Below are positions 37,601-45,963 of a DNA stretch of 56,998 nt, one piece after another. A program made the position numbers and the translations under genes. The DNA is from Ignavibacteriota bacterium (GTDB lineage Bacteria; Bacteroidota; Ignavibacteria; UBA10030; SZUA-254): positions 1 through 56,998 of the forward strand of contig JANYJZ010000023.1 of NCBI GenBank assembly GCA_025358305.1. The letters run 5' to 3'. Positions within the stretch are counted from its first letter, which is position 1. Every line of letters begins with the position of its first letter. The notes beneath the pieces are model-generated. The model saw only the letters and a list, made by a program, of their open reading frames with translations. It was not told where the DNA came from and ran no database searches.

Positions 37601-40600
37601 GCTATCCCTTTACAAGCGTCACGGCGAACCACACGATAGCCGCGAGCTTCGCGGTTGACGTCTTTACGATTACGGCGAGTTCCGGCGCGAACGGTGCGGT
37701 CACTCCCGTGGGTGCGACTCCCGTGAACTACGGCGGCAACCAGACCTACGCAATCACCGCGAATACGGGCTACCACGTCGCGGACGTCCTGGTGGATGGC
37801 GCCTCGGTCGGTGCGGTGACGAGCTATCCGTTTACGAACGTTGCGGCGAACCACACTATAGCCGCGAGCTTCGCGGTTGACGTTTTTACGATCACGGCGA
37901 GCTCCGGCGCGAATGGAACCGTGGCGCCTGCTGGCGCTACTCCCGTGAACTACGGCGGCAGCCAGACCTACGCGATCACTCCGAATACCGGCTACCATGT
38001 TGCAGACGTCCTTGTGGACGGCTCTTCGGTGGGCGCGGTGACGAGCTATCCCTTTACGAACGTCACGACGAACCGCACGATAGCCGCGAGCTTTGCGATC
38101 GATACGTTTGCGATCTCGGCATCGGCCGGCGCAAACGGCGCAATCGCACCGTCGGGCGTGACCAGCCTGACATACGGCGGGAGCCAGACCTACGCGATCA
38201 CCCCGAATACGGGGTACCACGTGGCGGACGTTCTTGTTGACGGTGTTTCTGTTGGCGGGGTGACGAGTTATCCATTCACCAGCGTAAGCGCGAACCATAC
38301 GATTAGCACAAGTTTCGCCATCGACACCTTTACGATCACAGCGTCGGCCGGCGCGAACGGAGCGATCGCTCCTCCGGGGTTCACGAACGTTAATTACGGC
38401 GGCAACCAGTCGTACACGATCACCCCGAATACCGGCTACCATGTGGCGGACGTTCTTGTGGACGGTGCCTCGGTCGGCGCGGTGACGAGCTATCCGTTCA
38501 CCAATGTCACGACGAGCCATACGATCGGTGCGAGCTTCGCGATCGATACGTTCGCGATCACGGCAAGCGCGGGTGCGCATGGTGCGATTGCTCCTTCAGG
38601 TGTCTTGAACGTGAACTTCGGCGCAGGCCAGACCTACACGATCACCCCTGATACGGGGTATCATGTGGCGGACGTCCTGGTCGACGGCGCCTCGGTCGGT
38701 GCGGTGACGAGCTATCCATTCACGAGCGTCAACGCCAATCATACGATCAGCGCGAGCTTTGCGATCGACGCGTTTACGATCACGGCCACTTCTGGTGCGA
38801 ACGGCTCGGTGACGCCCCCTGGAATCTCGGGCGTGAGCTTCGGCGGAAGTCAAAACTACACGATCACGCCCAATACCGGGTACAACGTTGCAAACGTTAT
38901 TGTCGACGGCGTGTCAATCGGCACAGTGGCGAGCTATCCGTTCACTAATGTCAATGCGAATCACACGATCAGTGCGAGCTTCGCGATCGATACGTTCGCG
39001 ATCACGGCGTCTGCGGGTGCGAACGGCAGCGTTACTCCTGCCGGCGTCACGCACGTTCTTTTCGGCGGCAACCAGACATACACTATCACGCCGAATTCCG
39101 GCTACCATGTCGCCGACGTCCTTGTGGACGGTGTCTCGGTGGGCGCGGTGGCGAGCCATCCGTTCACGGCCGTGGCGGCGAATCATACGATCAGTGCGAG
39201 CTTCGCGATCGATGTCTTCACAATCACGGCAAGCGCTGGTCCGAACGGATCGATCGCTCCGTCCGGCGTGACGAACCTGAACAGCGGCGGCAATCAGGCG
39301 TACACGATCACGCCCAATACGGGCTACCACGTGGCAGACGTTCTCGTTGACGGCGCCTCGGTCAGCGCGGTGACGAGCTATCCGTTCACCAACGTCACAG
39401 CGAACCATACCATCGCCGCGAGCTTCGCGATCGATACGTTTGCGATCACGGCATCGGCTGGCGCGAACGGTGCAATCGCACCGTCCGGCGTGACCAAGCT
39501 GACCTACGGCACAAACCAGACCTATGCGATCACGCCGAATACGGGCTACCACGTGGCGGACGTTCTCGTTGACGGCACCTCGGTCGGCGCGGTGACGAGC
39601 TATCCGTTCACCAACGTCAGCGCGAACCATACGATCAGCGCGAACTTCGCCATCGACGCCTTTACGATCACGGCATCGGCTGGCGCGAACGGAGCGATCG
39701 CTCCTCCGGGGGTCGCGAACGTCAATTACGGCGGCAGCCAGTCGTACACCATCACACCGAATACCGGCTACCATGTGGCCGACGTCCTGGTGGACGGTGC
39801 CTCAGTTGGGGCGGTCACGAGCCATGCGTTCACCCTCGTCACGGCGAACCACACGATCAGTGCGAGTTTCGCCATCGATACGTTCGCGATCACGGCGAGT
39901 TCCGGCGCGAACGGTACTGTCACTCCCGCAGCCATTACGAATGTCCTCTACGGCGGGAACCAGAGCTACACGATCACTCCGAGCTCCGGCTACCATGTGG
40001 CGAACGTTCTCGTCGACGGCGCTTCTGTCGGCGCGGTGACGAGCTATCCCTTCACGAACGTTACGGCGAACCACACGATCACTGCGAACTTCGCGATCGA
40101 TGTCTTCACGATCACGGCAAGCGCGGGTGCGAACGGATCGATCGCTCCCTCTGGTGTGACGAGCCTGAATAGCGGACAAAACCAGGCCTATACGATCACG
40201 CCCAATACGGGCTATCATGTCGCTGATGTTCTCGTGGACGGCGTGTCGGTGGGTGCAGGTGCGAACTATCCGTTTACCAACGTCACGGCGAATCATACGA
40301 TCAATGCGAGCTTCGCGATCGACGCCTTCACCATCACGGCAAGCGCGGGTGCGAACGGATCGATCGCACCGTCCGGCGTGACGAACCTGAACAGCGGCGA
40401 CAACCAGGCCTATACGATCACCCCGAACAGCGGGTATCACGTGGCGGACGTCCTGGTGGACGGAGCATCAGTAAGCGCGGTGACGAGCTATCCGTTCACG
40501 AACGTCACGGCGAACCATACGATAGCCGCGAGCTTCGCGATCGACGCCTTTACGATCACGTCGAGCGCGGGCTCCAACGGATCGATCGCTCCCCCCGGCG

Positions 40601-42279
40601 TTACGAACGTCAACTTCGGAGGGAACCAGAGCTATGCGATCACGCCGAACAGCGGGTACCACGTGGCAGACGTCCTGGTGGACGGCGCCTCGGTGGGCGC
40701 GGTGACGAGCTATCCGTTCACGAACGTCACGGCGAACCATACGATCGCCGCGAGCTTTGCGGTCGACACGTTCGCCATCACGGCGAGTTCCGGCGCGAAT
40801 GGTACCGTTACCCCAGCCGGCCTCACGCATGTTCTCTTCGGCGGCAGCCAGACGTATACCATCACGCCTGACGCCGGATACCACATCGTCGACGTCCTGG
40901 TCGACGGCGCCTCGGTCGGCGCAGTGGCAAGCTATCCCTTCACAAGCGTCAGTGCGAGCCATTCGATAGCCGCGAGCTTCGCGATCAACATCTACACGGT
41001 CGCAGCGTCAGCCGGCGCGAATGGCACGATCAGCCCGAACGGCGCGGTTTCGGTGAACAGCGGCAGCGACCAGGCCTTTACGATCGCGGCGAACGCCGGG
41101 TTCTTCATCTCGGACGTCCACGTTGACAGCGTCTCGGTGGGTGCGGTGTCGAACTACACGTTCACCAGCGTCACGGCGAACCACACGATCGTGGCCTCCT
41201 TCGATACGCTGAAGTACGTCATCACGGCCTCGGCCAATGGGCACGGCGCGATCTCGCCCTCGGGCGCGGTCACGGTGAACTACGGCGCCAACCGGACCTT
41301 CACGGTCACCCCCGATACCGGGTTCTTCATCACCGACGTCCATGTCGATACCGCCTCTGTCGGTGCGGTCGGGAGCTACACGTTCACCAGCGTCACAGGA
41401 AACCACACGATCGTGGCCTCCTTTGACACGCTGTCGTACGTCATTACCGCCAGCGCGGGTCCAAACGGCACGATCACTCCGTCAGGACCGTCGACGGTGA
41501 AGTACGGCCACAATAAGTCGTTTGCCATCGCGGCGAACGCCGGGTTCTTCATCTCGGACGTCCATGTGGACAGCGTCTCGGTGGGTGTGCTCGCGAACTA
41601 CACGTTCACCAGCGTCAAGGCGAACCACACGATCCAGGCGTTCTTCGTGGCGAACCATGCTCCGTCGGCGGCGCGTCTCCTGGTGCCGGCGAACGGGGAC
41701 ACCCTGACGTTGACGAGCGCGGGCGACTCCATCGCGTTCAAGTGGATCAGCTCGAGTGACATCGATCTCGGCGATACGGTGCGCTACGGCATTCATGTCT
41801 GGGGTGCCGGAGTCGACACGACGCTCGGCGGTCTGAGTGATACGAGTGTGGCAGTGAAGTTCCACGGCATCCAGCGGGGCCAGCGTTACCAGTGGACGGT
41901 CGCGTCCACCGATGGGAGCCTGAGCACGGCGTCACCTGATACGTTCGCGTTCCATATCGACTTCTCGACGGGCGTGGGCGAAGGGAAGGGCCTGCCGACG
42001 GTGTTCATGCTGCATCAGAACTACCCGAACCCGTTCAACCCGACGACGACGATCAAGTTCGATCTGCCGGAAGCGTCGCTGGTGACCCTGAAGGTGTACA
42101 ACCTGCTGGGCCAGGAGGTCCGGACGCTTGTAGGCGACCAGTCACTCTCGGCCGGGTATCAGGAGCTCCGGTTCGACGCATCGAGCCTCCCGTCGGGGGT
42201 CTACCTCTACCGAATAACGGCGAAGGGGACGGCGCAGAACCAGTTCGTCAGCGTGAAAAAGATGGTGCTTATCAAGTAG
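34690..42279 (+). CDS. Giant T9SS surface protein: propeller plus 26 InlB-type B-repeats
   Basis: 2529 residues. Signal peptide MKVLTSVLVLFVALSNAFG. Residues about 95-400 hold seven units of about 46 residues (DLYAGGLFTTADG ... IAKWDGANWSALGSGMN), best read as a seven-bladed beta-propeller. Residues 400-2323 are 26 tandem 74-residue repeats of the divergent InlB B-repeat type (FTITASSGANGTVTPAG, then GYHVADVLVDGASVGAV, then FTNVTANHTIAASFAIDV). A fibronectin-like domain (about 2325-2425) and a T9SS type A domain (HQNYPNPFNPTTTIKFDLP to KKMVLIK) close it. No Cys-rich or catalytic motif is seen. Likely an adhesin or surface-layer/matrix protein; binding partner unknown. It ends in a terminator shared with argD. 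Confidence 0.88.
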   Translation: MKVLTSVLVLFVALSNAFGQIPASTPLSRILGVTGLHESPGVSGGKLRFGSSAARAFTPSNTLSELADPADSAWDNRFDSLGGLNGIAHAVAINGSDVYVGGEFTTAGGIAASAIARWDGQNWHALGAGVNNVVWAIAVNGADVYAAGQFTTAGGSPANSIAKWDGSTWTPLGSGMNGTVYALAVKGSDLYAGGLFTTADGASASNIAKWDGANWSALGSGMNSYVFALAARGPELIAGGNFTSAGGTGANRVASWDGLTWSPLGSGMNNFVFAVATSGSDVVAAGDFQTADGVSATRIARWNGANWSALGSGMNNTVFSLAVNGQEIYAGGFFTQAGIAAVNHVARYDSTGWSALGSGTNGTSVFALALRQGSLYAGGNYTIAGENPSFYFGRWNLPPWMITATAGSGGTILPSGSLAVENGTDTLISFLADVGRHLDSVFVDGVYVGHPASYSFTNVTANHTIRASFANDTFTVSASSGANGTIAPTGSTIVLYGGNQIYTITPNTGYHVADVLVDGASVGAVTSYPFTSVTANHTISASFAIDVFTITASSGANGSVTPAGATPVNYGGSQTYTITPNIGYHVADVLVDGVSVGAVTSYPFTSVTANHTIAASFAVDIFTITASSGANGSVTPAGATPVNYGGGQIYAITPNTGYHVTDVLVDGVSVGAVASHPFTNVTENHTIAASFAIDVFTITASSGANGTVTPAGATPVNYGGGQIYAITPNTGYHVTDVLVDGVSVGAVASYPFTNVTENHTIAASFAIDVFTITASSGANGTVTPPGATPVNYGGSQTYAITPSAGYHVADVLVDGASVGAVTSYPFTFIAANHTIAASFAIDVFTITASSGANGTVTPAGATLVNFGGSQTYTITPNAGYHVADVLVDGASVGAVTSYPFTSVTANHTIAASLAIDVFTITASSGTNGTVTPAGATPVNYGTGQTYAITPDAGYHVADVLVDGASVGAVTSYPFTSVTANHTIAASFAVDVFTITASSGANGAVTPVGATPVNYGGNQTYAITANTGYHVADVLVDGASVGAVTSYPFTNVAANHTIAASFAVDVFTITASSGANGTVAPAGATPVNYGGSQTYAITPNTGYHVADVLVDGSSVGAVTSYPFTNVTTNRTIAASFAIDTFAISASAGANGAIAPSGVTSLTYGGSQTYAITPNTGYHVADVLVDGVSVGGVTSYPFTSVSANHTISTSFAIDTFTITASAGANGAIAPPGFTNVNYGGNQSYTITPNTGYHVADVLVDGASVGAVTSYPFTNVTTSHTIGASFAIDTFAITASAGAHGAIAPSGVLNVNFGAGQTYTITPDTGYHVADVLVDGASVGAVTSYPFTSVNANHTISASFAIDAFTITATSGANGSVTPPGISGVSFGGSQNYTITPNTGYNVANVIVDGVSIGTVASYPFTNVNANHTISASFAIDTFAITASAGANGSVTPAGVTHVLFGGNQTYTITPNSGYHVADVLVDGVSVGAVASHPFTAVAANHTISASFAIDVFTITASAGPNGSIAPSGVTNLNSGGNQAYTITPNTGYHVADVLVDGASVSAVTSYPFTNVTANHTIAASFAIDTFAITASAGANGAIAPSGVTKLTYGTNQTYAITPNTGYHVADVLVDGTSVGAVTSYPFTNVSANHTISANFAIDAFTITASAGANGAIAPPGVANVNYGGSQSYTITPNTGYHVADVLVDGASVGAVTSHAFTLVTANHTISASFAIDTFAITASSGANGTVTPAAITNVLYGGNQSYTITPSSGYHVANVLVDGASVGAVTSYPFTNVTANHTITANFAIDVFTITASAGANGSIAPSGVTSLNSGQNQAYTITPNTGYHVADVLVDGVSVGAGANYPFTNVTANHTINASFAIDAFTITASAGANGSIAPSGVTNLNSGDNQAYTITPNSGYHVADVLVDGASVSAVTSYPFTNVTANHTIAASFAIDAFTITSSAGSNGSIAPPGVTNVNFGGNQSYAITPNSGYHVADVLVDGASVGAVTSYPFTNVTANHTIAASFAVDTFAITASSGANGTVTPAGLTHVLFGGSQTYTITPDAGYHIVDVLVDGASVGAVASYPFTSVSASHSIAASFAINIYTVAASAGANGTISPNGAVSVNSGSDQAFTIAANAGFFISDVHVDSVSVGAVSNYTFTSVTANHTIVASFDTLKYVITASANGHGAISPSGAVTVNYGANRTFTVTPDTGFFITDVHVDTASVGAVGSYTFTSVTGNHTIVASFDTLSYVITASAGPNGTITPSGPSTVKYGHNKSFAIAANAGFFISDVHVDSVSVGVLANYTFTSVKANHTIQAFFVANHAPSAARLLVPANGDTLTLTSAGDSIAFKWISSSDIDLGDTVRYGIHVWGAGVDTTLGGLSDTSVAVKFHGIQRGQRYQWTVASTDGSLSTASPDTFAFHIDFSTGVGEGKGLPTVFMLHQNYPNPFNPTTTIKFDLPEASLVTLKVYNLLGQEVRTLVGDQSLSAGYQELRFDASSLPSGVYLYRITAKGTAQNQFVSVKKMVLIK
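35887..41658 (+). repeat. 26 tandem 222-bp coding repeats
   Basis: One diverged unit (35887-36108) followed by 25 regular units from 36109 to 41658; 25 x 222 equals this interval exactly, so no unit has gained or lost a codon. Units 2-9 share GATPVNYGG, units 10-22 share SGVTN-type loops, and units 23-25 switch to an FFISDVHVDSVSVG form near the C-terminus. Units 3 and 4 (36553-36774 and 36775-36996) are almost identical in DNA over their last 170 bases. Confidence 0.95.
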
Positions 42280-42352
42280 CGGTACGCAGGACCCCCGGGC
42301 TTCTGTGAGTGGGGCGCGGGGCGTTGGGTGATGTGGATGTGGTGGATGAGAG

Positions 42353-42386
42353 AAAAGCCGGCCTTTGGATTAGGGGCCGGCTTTTT
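42353..42386. terminator. Bidirectional terminator between giant gene and argD
   Basis: GCCGGCC (42357-42363) pairs with GGCCGGC (42375-42381); AAAA precedes and TTTTT follows, so it works as an intrinsic terminator on either strand between two convergent genes. Confidence 0.85.
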
Positions 42387-42429
42387 ATTGTGGCCTCTCG
42401 CGGCGGCTGCCGCCGGGGAATGGCAGCGC

Positions 42430-43608
42430 TTAGGCGCGCGGCTTGAGGGCCGCGCGGAGCTCGCGGATGGTCGTCTCGACATGCTCCGCCGTGATGATGA
42501 GGGGAGGGAGGAACCGGAGGACCGAGACGTTCGTGCCGTTCACCAGTACGTGGTGCTCCCGGAGCGTCTTCACGATTGAATCGCATTCGCGGTTGAGTTC
42601 CATGCCGAGCATGAGGCCGTATCCCCGGACCTCCTTGACGAGCTTCGGAAACTCGCGCTGCAGGCCCTTGAGCTGGTCCATGAAGAGGGTGCCCATCGCT
42701 GCCGCGTTCTTCATGACCCCGCCCTCGGTGAGTTCCCGGAGGACGACAAGTCCCGCAGCGCAGGCGACGGGGTTGCCGCCAAAGGTCGTCCCGTGCATCC
42801 CGGGCGAGAGGATCTCCGCCATGGCGCTCGAGCCGATGATCGCCCCTAATGGCAGGCCCCCGCCGATCGGCTTCGCGACGACAATGAGGTCCGGCGTCAC
42901 GTTGAAATGCTGAAATCCGAAGAATTTCCCTGTCCTGCCTATCCCTGACTGGATCTCGTCCGCTACAAGGAGGAACCCGAACTCCTGTTGTAGGAGCCGA
43001 AGTTCGTCGGCGAACTCCGGCGACACGGGGCAGACGCCCCCCTCGCCCTGGATGAACTCGATGATGACCGCCGCGGTTTTCTTACCGATGATCGTGCGGA
43101 GGGCCTTCCGATCGTTGAAGGGGGCGATGTGGCAGTTGTCGAGGAATGGCCCGTACCCTTCGCGGTAGAGAGGCTTATCCATGATGGAGAGGGCGCCCAT
43201 CGTCCTTCCATGGAAGCCGTTCGAAAAGGCGACAATATCGGTCTTTCCGCGCGTGGATCCCCATTTTCGGGAGATCTTGATGGCCCCCTCGATCGACTCG
43301 GTGCCGCTGTTGGAGAGGAATACCTTTGAGTAGCCGGAGTGCTTCACGAGCTCTTCGGCCAAGCGGAGCTGGGGTTCCTGGAGGTAGTAGTTCGAGAGAT
43401 GGATGTACCGCTTGCTCTGCTCCGTGATCGCCTGGACGACCTTCGGGTGGGCGTACCCGAGGGCGTTCACGGCGAGCCCGCCGAACATGTCGAGATACTT
43501 CGTCCCATCCTTGGCGTAGAGATAGACGCCTTCGCCGCGGTCGATCTCCAGGGGGATGCGCTTGTAGGTGTGGAAGAAGAATGCTGCTTCGCGGTCCAGG
43601 ACGTCCAT
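42430..43608 (-). CDS. argD: Acetylornithine aminotransferase
   Basis: 392 residues from ATG 43608 with GAAAGG upstream; the frame is open to 43836 but that extension would cross the operator and argC. A PLP enzyme that makes N-acetylornithine from the semialdehyde, possibly also acting in lysine synthesis. Visible: GVYLYAKDGTKYLDMFGGLAVNALGYAHP, SNSGTESIEGAIK, FSNGFHGRTMGALS, EFIQGEGGV, LVADEIQSGIGRTGKFF, and the PLP lysine in VVAKPIGGGLPLGA. Divergently transcribed from argC across one shared ARG-box region, so it should be repressed together with the argCJBFRGH operon. Confidence 0.9.
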   Translation of the reverse strand: MDVLDREAAFFFHTYKRIPLEIDRGEGVYLYAKDGTKYLDMFGGLAVNALGYAHPKVVQAITEQSKRYIHLSNYYLQEPQLRLAEELVKHSGYSKVFLSNSGTESIEGAIKISRKWGSTRGKTDIVAFSNGFHGRTMGALSIMDKPLYREGYGPFLDNCHIAPFNDRKALRTIIGKKTAAVIIEFIQGEGGVCPVSPEFADELRLLQQEFGFLLVADEIQSGIGRTGKFFGFQHFNVTPDLIVVAKPIGGGLPLGAIIGSSAMAEILSPGMHGTTFGGNPVACAAGLVVLRELTEGGVMKNAAAMGTLFMDQLKGLQREFPKLVKEVRGYGLMLGMELNRECDSIVKTLREHHVLVNGTNVSVLRFLPPLIITAEHVETTIRELRAALKPRA

Positions 43609-43651
43609 CGTGTGCCTTTCAAAGAAAAAGTGTGCCGGGATGATTTTCTGC

Positions 43652-43680
43652 TTGCATAATAATACAAAATGTTGTATACT
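43652..43680 (+). promoter_or_regulatory. argC operon promoter inside the operator
   Basis: TTGCAT (43652-43657), 17 bases, TATACT (43675-43680). Both hexamers lie within ARG boxes. Expected start near 43687. Confidence 0.65.
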
Positions 43681-43687
43681 TATGCAA
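43659..43687 (-). promoter_or_regulatory. argD promoter inside the operator
   Basis: On the minus strand TTGCAT (43687-43682), 17 bases, TATTAT (43664-43659), the near mirror image of the argC promoter. Expected start near 43652, about 44 bases before the argD ATG. Confidence 0.65.
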
Positions 43688-43717
43688 CCAAAATCTTCAT
43701 GGATTTTATCCACCCCA

Positions 43718-44731
43718 TTGATTAAGACTGCGATCCTCGGCGCATCAGGATACTCTGGCGCGGAACTGCTCCGGTTGCTCCACTCGCGCGACGACATCGA
43801 GTTGACCCACCTCGTCGCAGGGAGCTCCGCCGGCAAGCGCGTGGCCGAGGTCTATCCCTGGTTCACCGGCGTTGTCAACGCCACGTTCGAGGCGCTCGAC
43901 CCGGACGCCCTCGCGGGTTCGGACGTCGTCTTCTGCGCCCTCCCGTCGGGAGAGGCGATGAACATCCTCCCGTCCTTGCGCTCCAGCGTCGGCCGGGTCA
44001 TCGACCTTGGCGGCGACTTCCGGCTCCCGACGCCGGCCCTTTATAAAGAGTACTACGCCCACGACCATGCCGCGCCGGAACTCCTCGCGGAATCGGTCTA
44101 CGGGCTTCCGGAATGGCAGTTCGACCTCATCCGGGAGGCCCGGTTCCTCGCGAACCCCGGCTGCTATCCGACGAGCGCGATCCTCGCGCTCCTGCCCGCG
44201 TTGCGCTACGGGCTCATTCAACCGTCCGGGATCGTCATCAACTCCCTCTCCGGGGTCTCCGGGGCGGGCCGCAGCGCCAGCGTCGAGATGAGCTTCACGG
44301 AAGTGAATGAAAATATCAGGGCCTACAAGATCGGCACGCACCAGCACATCCCCGAGATCGAGTCGATCCTGAGCCAGGCCACGGGGAAGTCCGTCTCCTG
44401 CTCGTTCGTGCCGCACCTCGTCCCGATCTCCCGGGGCATCTACACGACCATCCACGCTCCCTTGGTCTCCATGGTGAGCCGGAGCGACGTTCACGAGCTC
44501 TACACCGCCTTCTACCGCCACGCCCCATTCGTACGCGTGAAGACCGACGTTCCCCAGATCGCCGGCGTCGTCCGGACCAACTACTGCGACCTCTGCGTGA
44601 CGGTCGAGCCAAGGACGAACCACCTCATCATCACCTCCGTCATCGACAATCTCGTCAAGGGCGCGGCCGGCCAGGCGATCCAGAATATGAACATTATGTT
44701 TGATCTACCACAGGAACGAGGACTTCTTTAG
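43718..44731 (+). CDS. argC: N-acetyl-gamma-glutamyl-phosphate reductase
   Basis: 337 residues if started at TTG 43718 (MIKTAILGASGYSGAELLRLL), which gives the usual ArgC N-terminus. An in-frame ATG at 43682 would sit within the operator and upstream of the predicted transcription start, so I prefer the TTG. Reduces N-acetylglutamyl phosphate to the semialdehyde with NADPH. Motifs: GASGYSGAELL (NADPH), FCALPSGEAM, DLGGDFRL, and the catalytic Cys in NPGCYPTSAIL, then SGVSGAGR and HQHIPEIE. First gene of the arginine operon; argJ follows after 12 bases. Confidence 0.93.
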   Translation: MIKTAILGASGYSGAELLRLLHSRDDIELTHLVAGSSAGKRVAEVYPWFTGVVNATFEALDPDALAGSDVVFCALPSGEAMNILPSLRSSVGRVIDLGGDFRLPTPALYKEYYAHDHAAPELLAESVYGLPEWQFDLIREARFLANPGCYPTSAILALLPALRYGLIQPSGIVINSLSGVSGAGRSASVEMSFTEVNENIRAYKIGTHQHIPEIESILSQATGKSVSCSFVPHLVPISRGIYTTIHAPLVSMVSRSDVHELYTAFYRHAPFVRVKTDVPQIAGVVRTNYCDLCVTVEPRTNHLIITSVIDNLVKGAAGQAIQNMNIMFDLPQERGLL

Positions 44732-44743
44732 AGGAACAATGCT

Positions 44744-45952
44744 ATGATCAAGGAATGCACGGGCGGAGTCTCCGCGCCGAATGAGTTTTTCGCGTCAGGT
44801 GTACACTCCGGCGTCAAGAAGGTGAAGAAGGACCTCGCTCTTGTCTACTCGGGCACGGCGGCGCATGCCGCCGGCGTCTTCACGACGAACAAGGTCCCCG
44901 CGGCCCCCGTCATCGTCGACAAGCTCCAGCTCCTCAAGTCGACCTCGTTCCGTGCGATCATCGTCAACAGCGGGAACGCGAACGCCTGCACGGGCGAACG
45001 CGGCCTCAACGACGCTTGGTCCATGGTCACGCTCACCGCCAAGGCCTTGGGCGTGGATGAGAGGGAAGTCCTCGTGTCCTCGACCGGCGTCATCGGCCAG
45101 TACCTTCCGATGGACAAGATCTCCGGCGGGATCGTCGAGGCGATGTCGATGCTCGACGCCGACGGCAACGGCTCGGCGGCCGAGGCGATCATGACGACCG
45201 ATAAGTTCCTCAAGGAGCTCGCCGTGCAGGTGACGATCGACGGCCTGGAGGTCACGATCGGCGGCATGGCGAAGGGCTCCGGCATGATCGCGCCGAACAT
45301 GGCGACGATGCTCGCATTCATCACGACGGACGTCGCCATCGCCCCGGCGCTCCTCCAGCACGCCGTAAAGCACGCCGCGGACCACTCGTTCAACCGGATC
45401 ACGGTCGACGGGGACACGAGCACGAACGACATGGTGCTCGCCCTGGCCAACGGCGCCGCCGGCAACACGTCGATCGAGAGCGCGGCGGACCCCCGGTACG
45501 ACGCGTGGTATGAGGCGTTCGAATACCTTCTCGTCCGGCTCTGCAAGATGATCGTCGTCGATGGGGAAGGGGCGACGAAGTTCATCGAGATCCACGTTCT
45601 CGGCGCGGCCACCGAGGAAGGCGCCGTCCAGGTCGGGCGCGCCATCGCAAACTCCAACCTCGTGAAGACCGCCATCCACGGCGAGGACGCGAACTGGGGA
45701 CGGATCCTCGCCGCGGTCGGCTACTCCGGCATCGATGTGCAGCCCGAGGACGTCGAGATCTTCTTTGGCGATGTGCCGATCCTCAGGAAAGGGTACTCCA
45801 TCGACTTCTCGGAAGTCGACGCGAAGCGCGTCCTTTCTCAGAAGGAGATCGTCATCTCCGTCGACCTCAATCAGGGCGACGCCAGCGCGTCGTTCTGGAC
45901 CTGCGACCTGTCGAAGGACTACGTCGCCATCAACGCGAACTACCGGACCTAG
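44744..45952 (+). CDS. argJ: Bifunctional ornithine acetyltransferase / N-acetylglutamate synthase
   Basis: 402 residues from ATG 44744 with AGAGGAAC upstream. It moves acetyl from N-acetylornithine to glutamate, recycling the acetyl group, so no argE is needed; the acetyl-CoA-dependent first step may also be done here. The self-cleavage site is visible as KGSGMIAPNMATML with Thr188 as the catalytic N-terminal residue of the beta chain. Other motifs: NSGNANACTG, SSTGVIGQYLPM, and VDGDTSTNDMVLALANG. Neither argA nor argE occurs in the window. Confidence 0.94.
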   Translation: MIKECTGGVSAPNEFFASGVHSGVKKVKKDLALVYSGTAAHAAGVFTTNKVPAAPVIVDKLQLLKSTSFRAIIVNSGNANACTGERGLNDAWSMVTLTAKALGVDEREVLVSSTGVIGQYLPMDKISGGIVEAMSMLDADGNGSAAEAIMTTDKFLKELAVQVTIDGLEVTIGGMAKGSGMIAPNMATMLAFITTDVAIAPALLQHAVKHAADHSFNRITVDGDTSTNDMVLALANGAAGNTSIESAADPRYDAWYEAFEYLLVRLCKMIVVDGEGATKFIEIHVLGAATEEGAVQVGRAIANSNLVKTAIHGEDANWGRILAAVGYSGIDVQPEDVEIFFGDVPILRKGYSIDFSEVDAKRVLSQKEIVISVDLNQGDASASFWTCDLSKDYVAINANYRT

Positions 45953-45963
45953 GACACAGGCGC

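Larger units (their letters stand above)
43652..43687. promoter_or_regulatory. ArgR operator: two ARG boxes in a 36-bp nested palindrome
   Basis: Outer arms TTGCATAA (43652-43659) and TTATGCAA (43680-43687), inner arms ATACAA (43662-43667) and TTGTAT (43672-43677) are perfect inverted repeats. The two 14-base cores TGCATAATAATACA (43653-43666) and TGTATACTTATGCA (43673-43686) each match the ARG-box form TGNAT-N4-ATNCA, with centres 20 bases apart (about 21 is usual for paired boxes). argR itself is in the operon it would control. Confidence 0.85.

Noticed and set aside
36046-40962. Long open frames on the minus strand inside the repeat array (for example 37426-38580 and 38914-39774)
   Set aside because: They mirror the 222-base coding repeats; their Arg/Asp-rich translation has no domain, signal or ribosome site, and the plus-strand frame is clearly the real one.
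35887-41658. CRISPR-like array
   Set aside because: The periodic units are 222-base coding repeats in frame throughout, not short direct repeats with unique spacers.
43609-43836. N-terminal extension of argD
   Set aside because: Would cross the ArgR operator and argC; the conserved ArgD start is at 43608 with a ribosome site.
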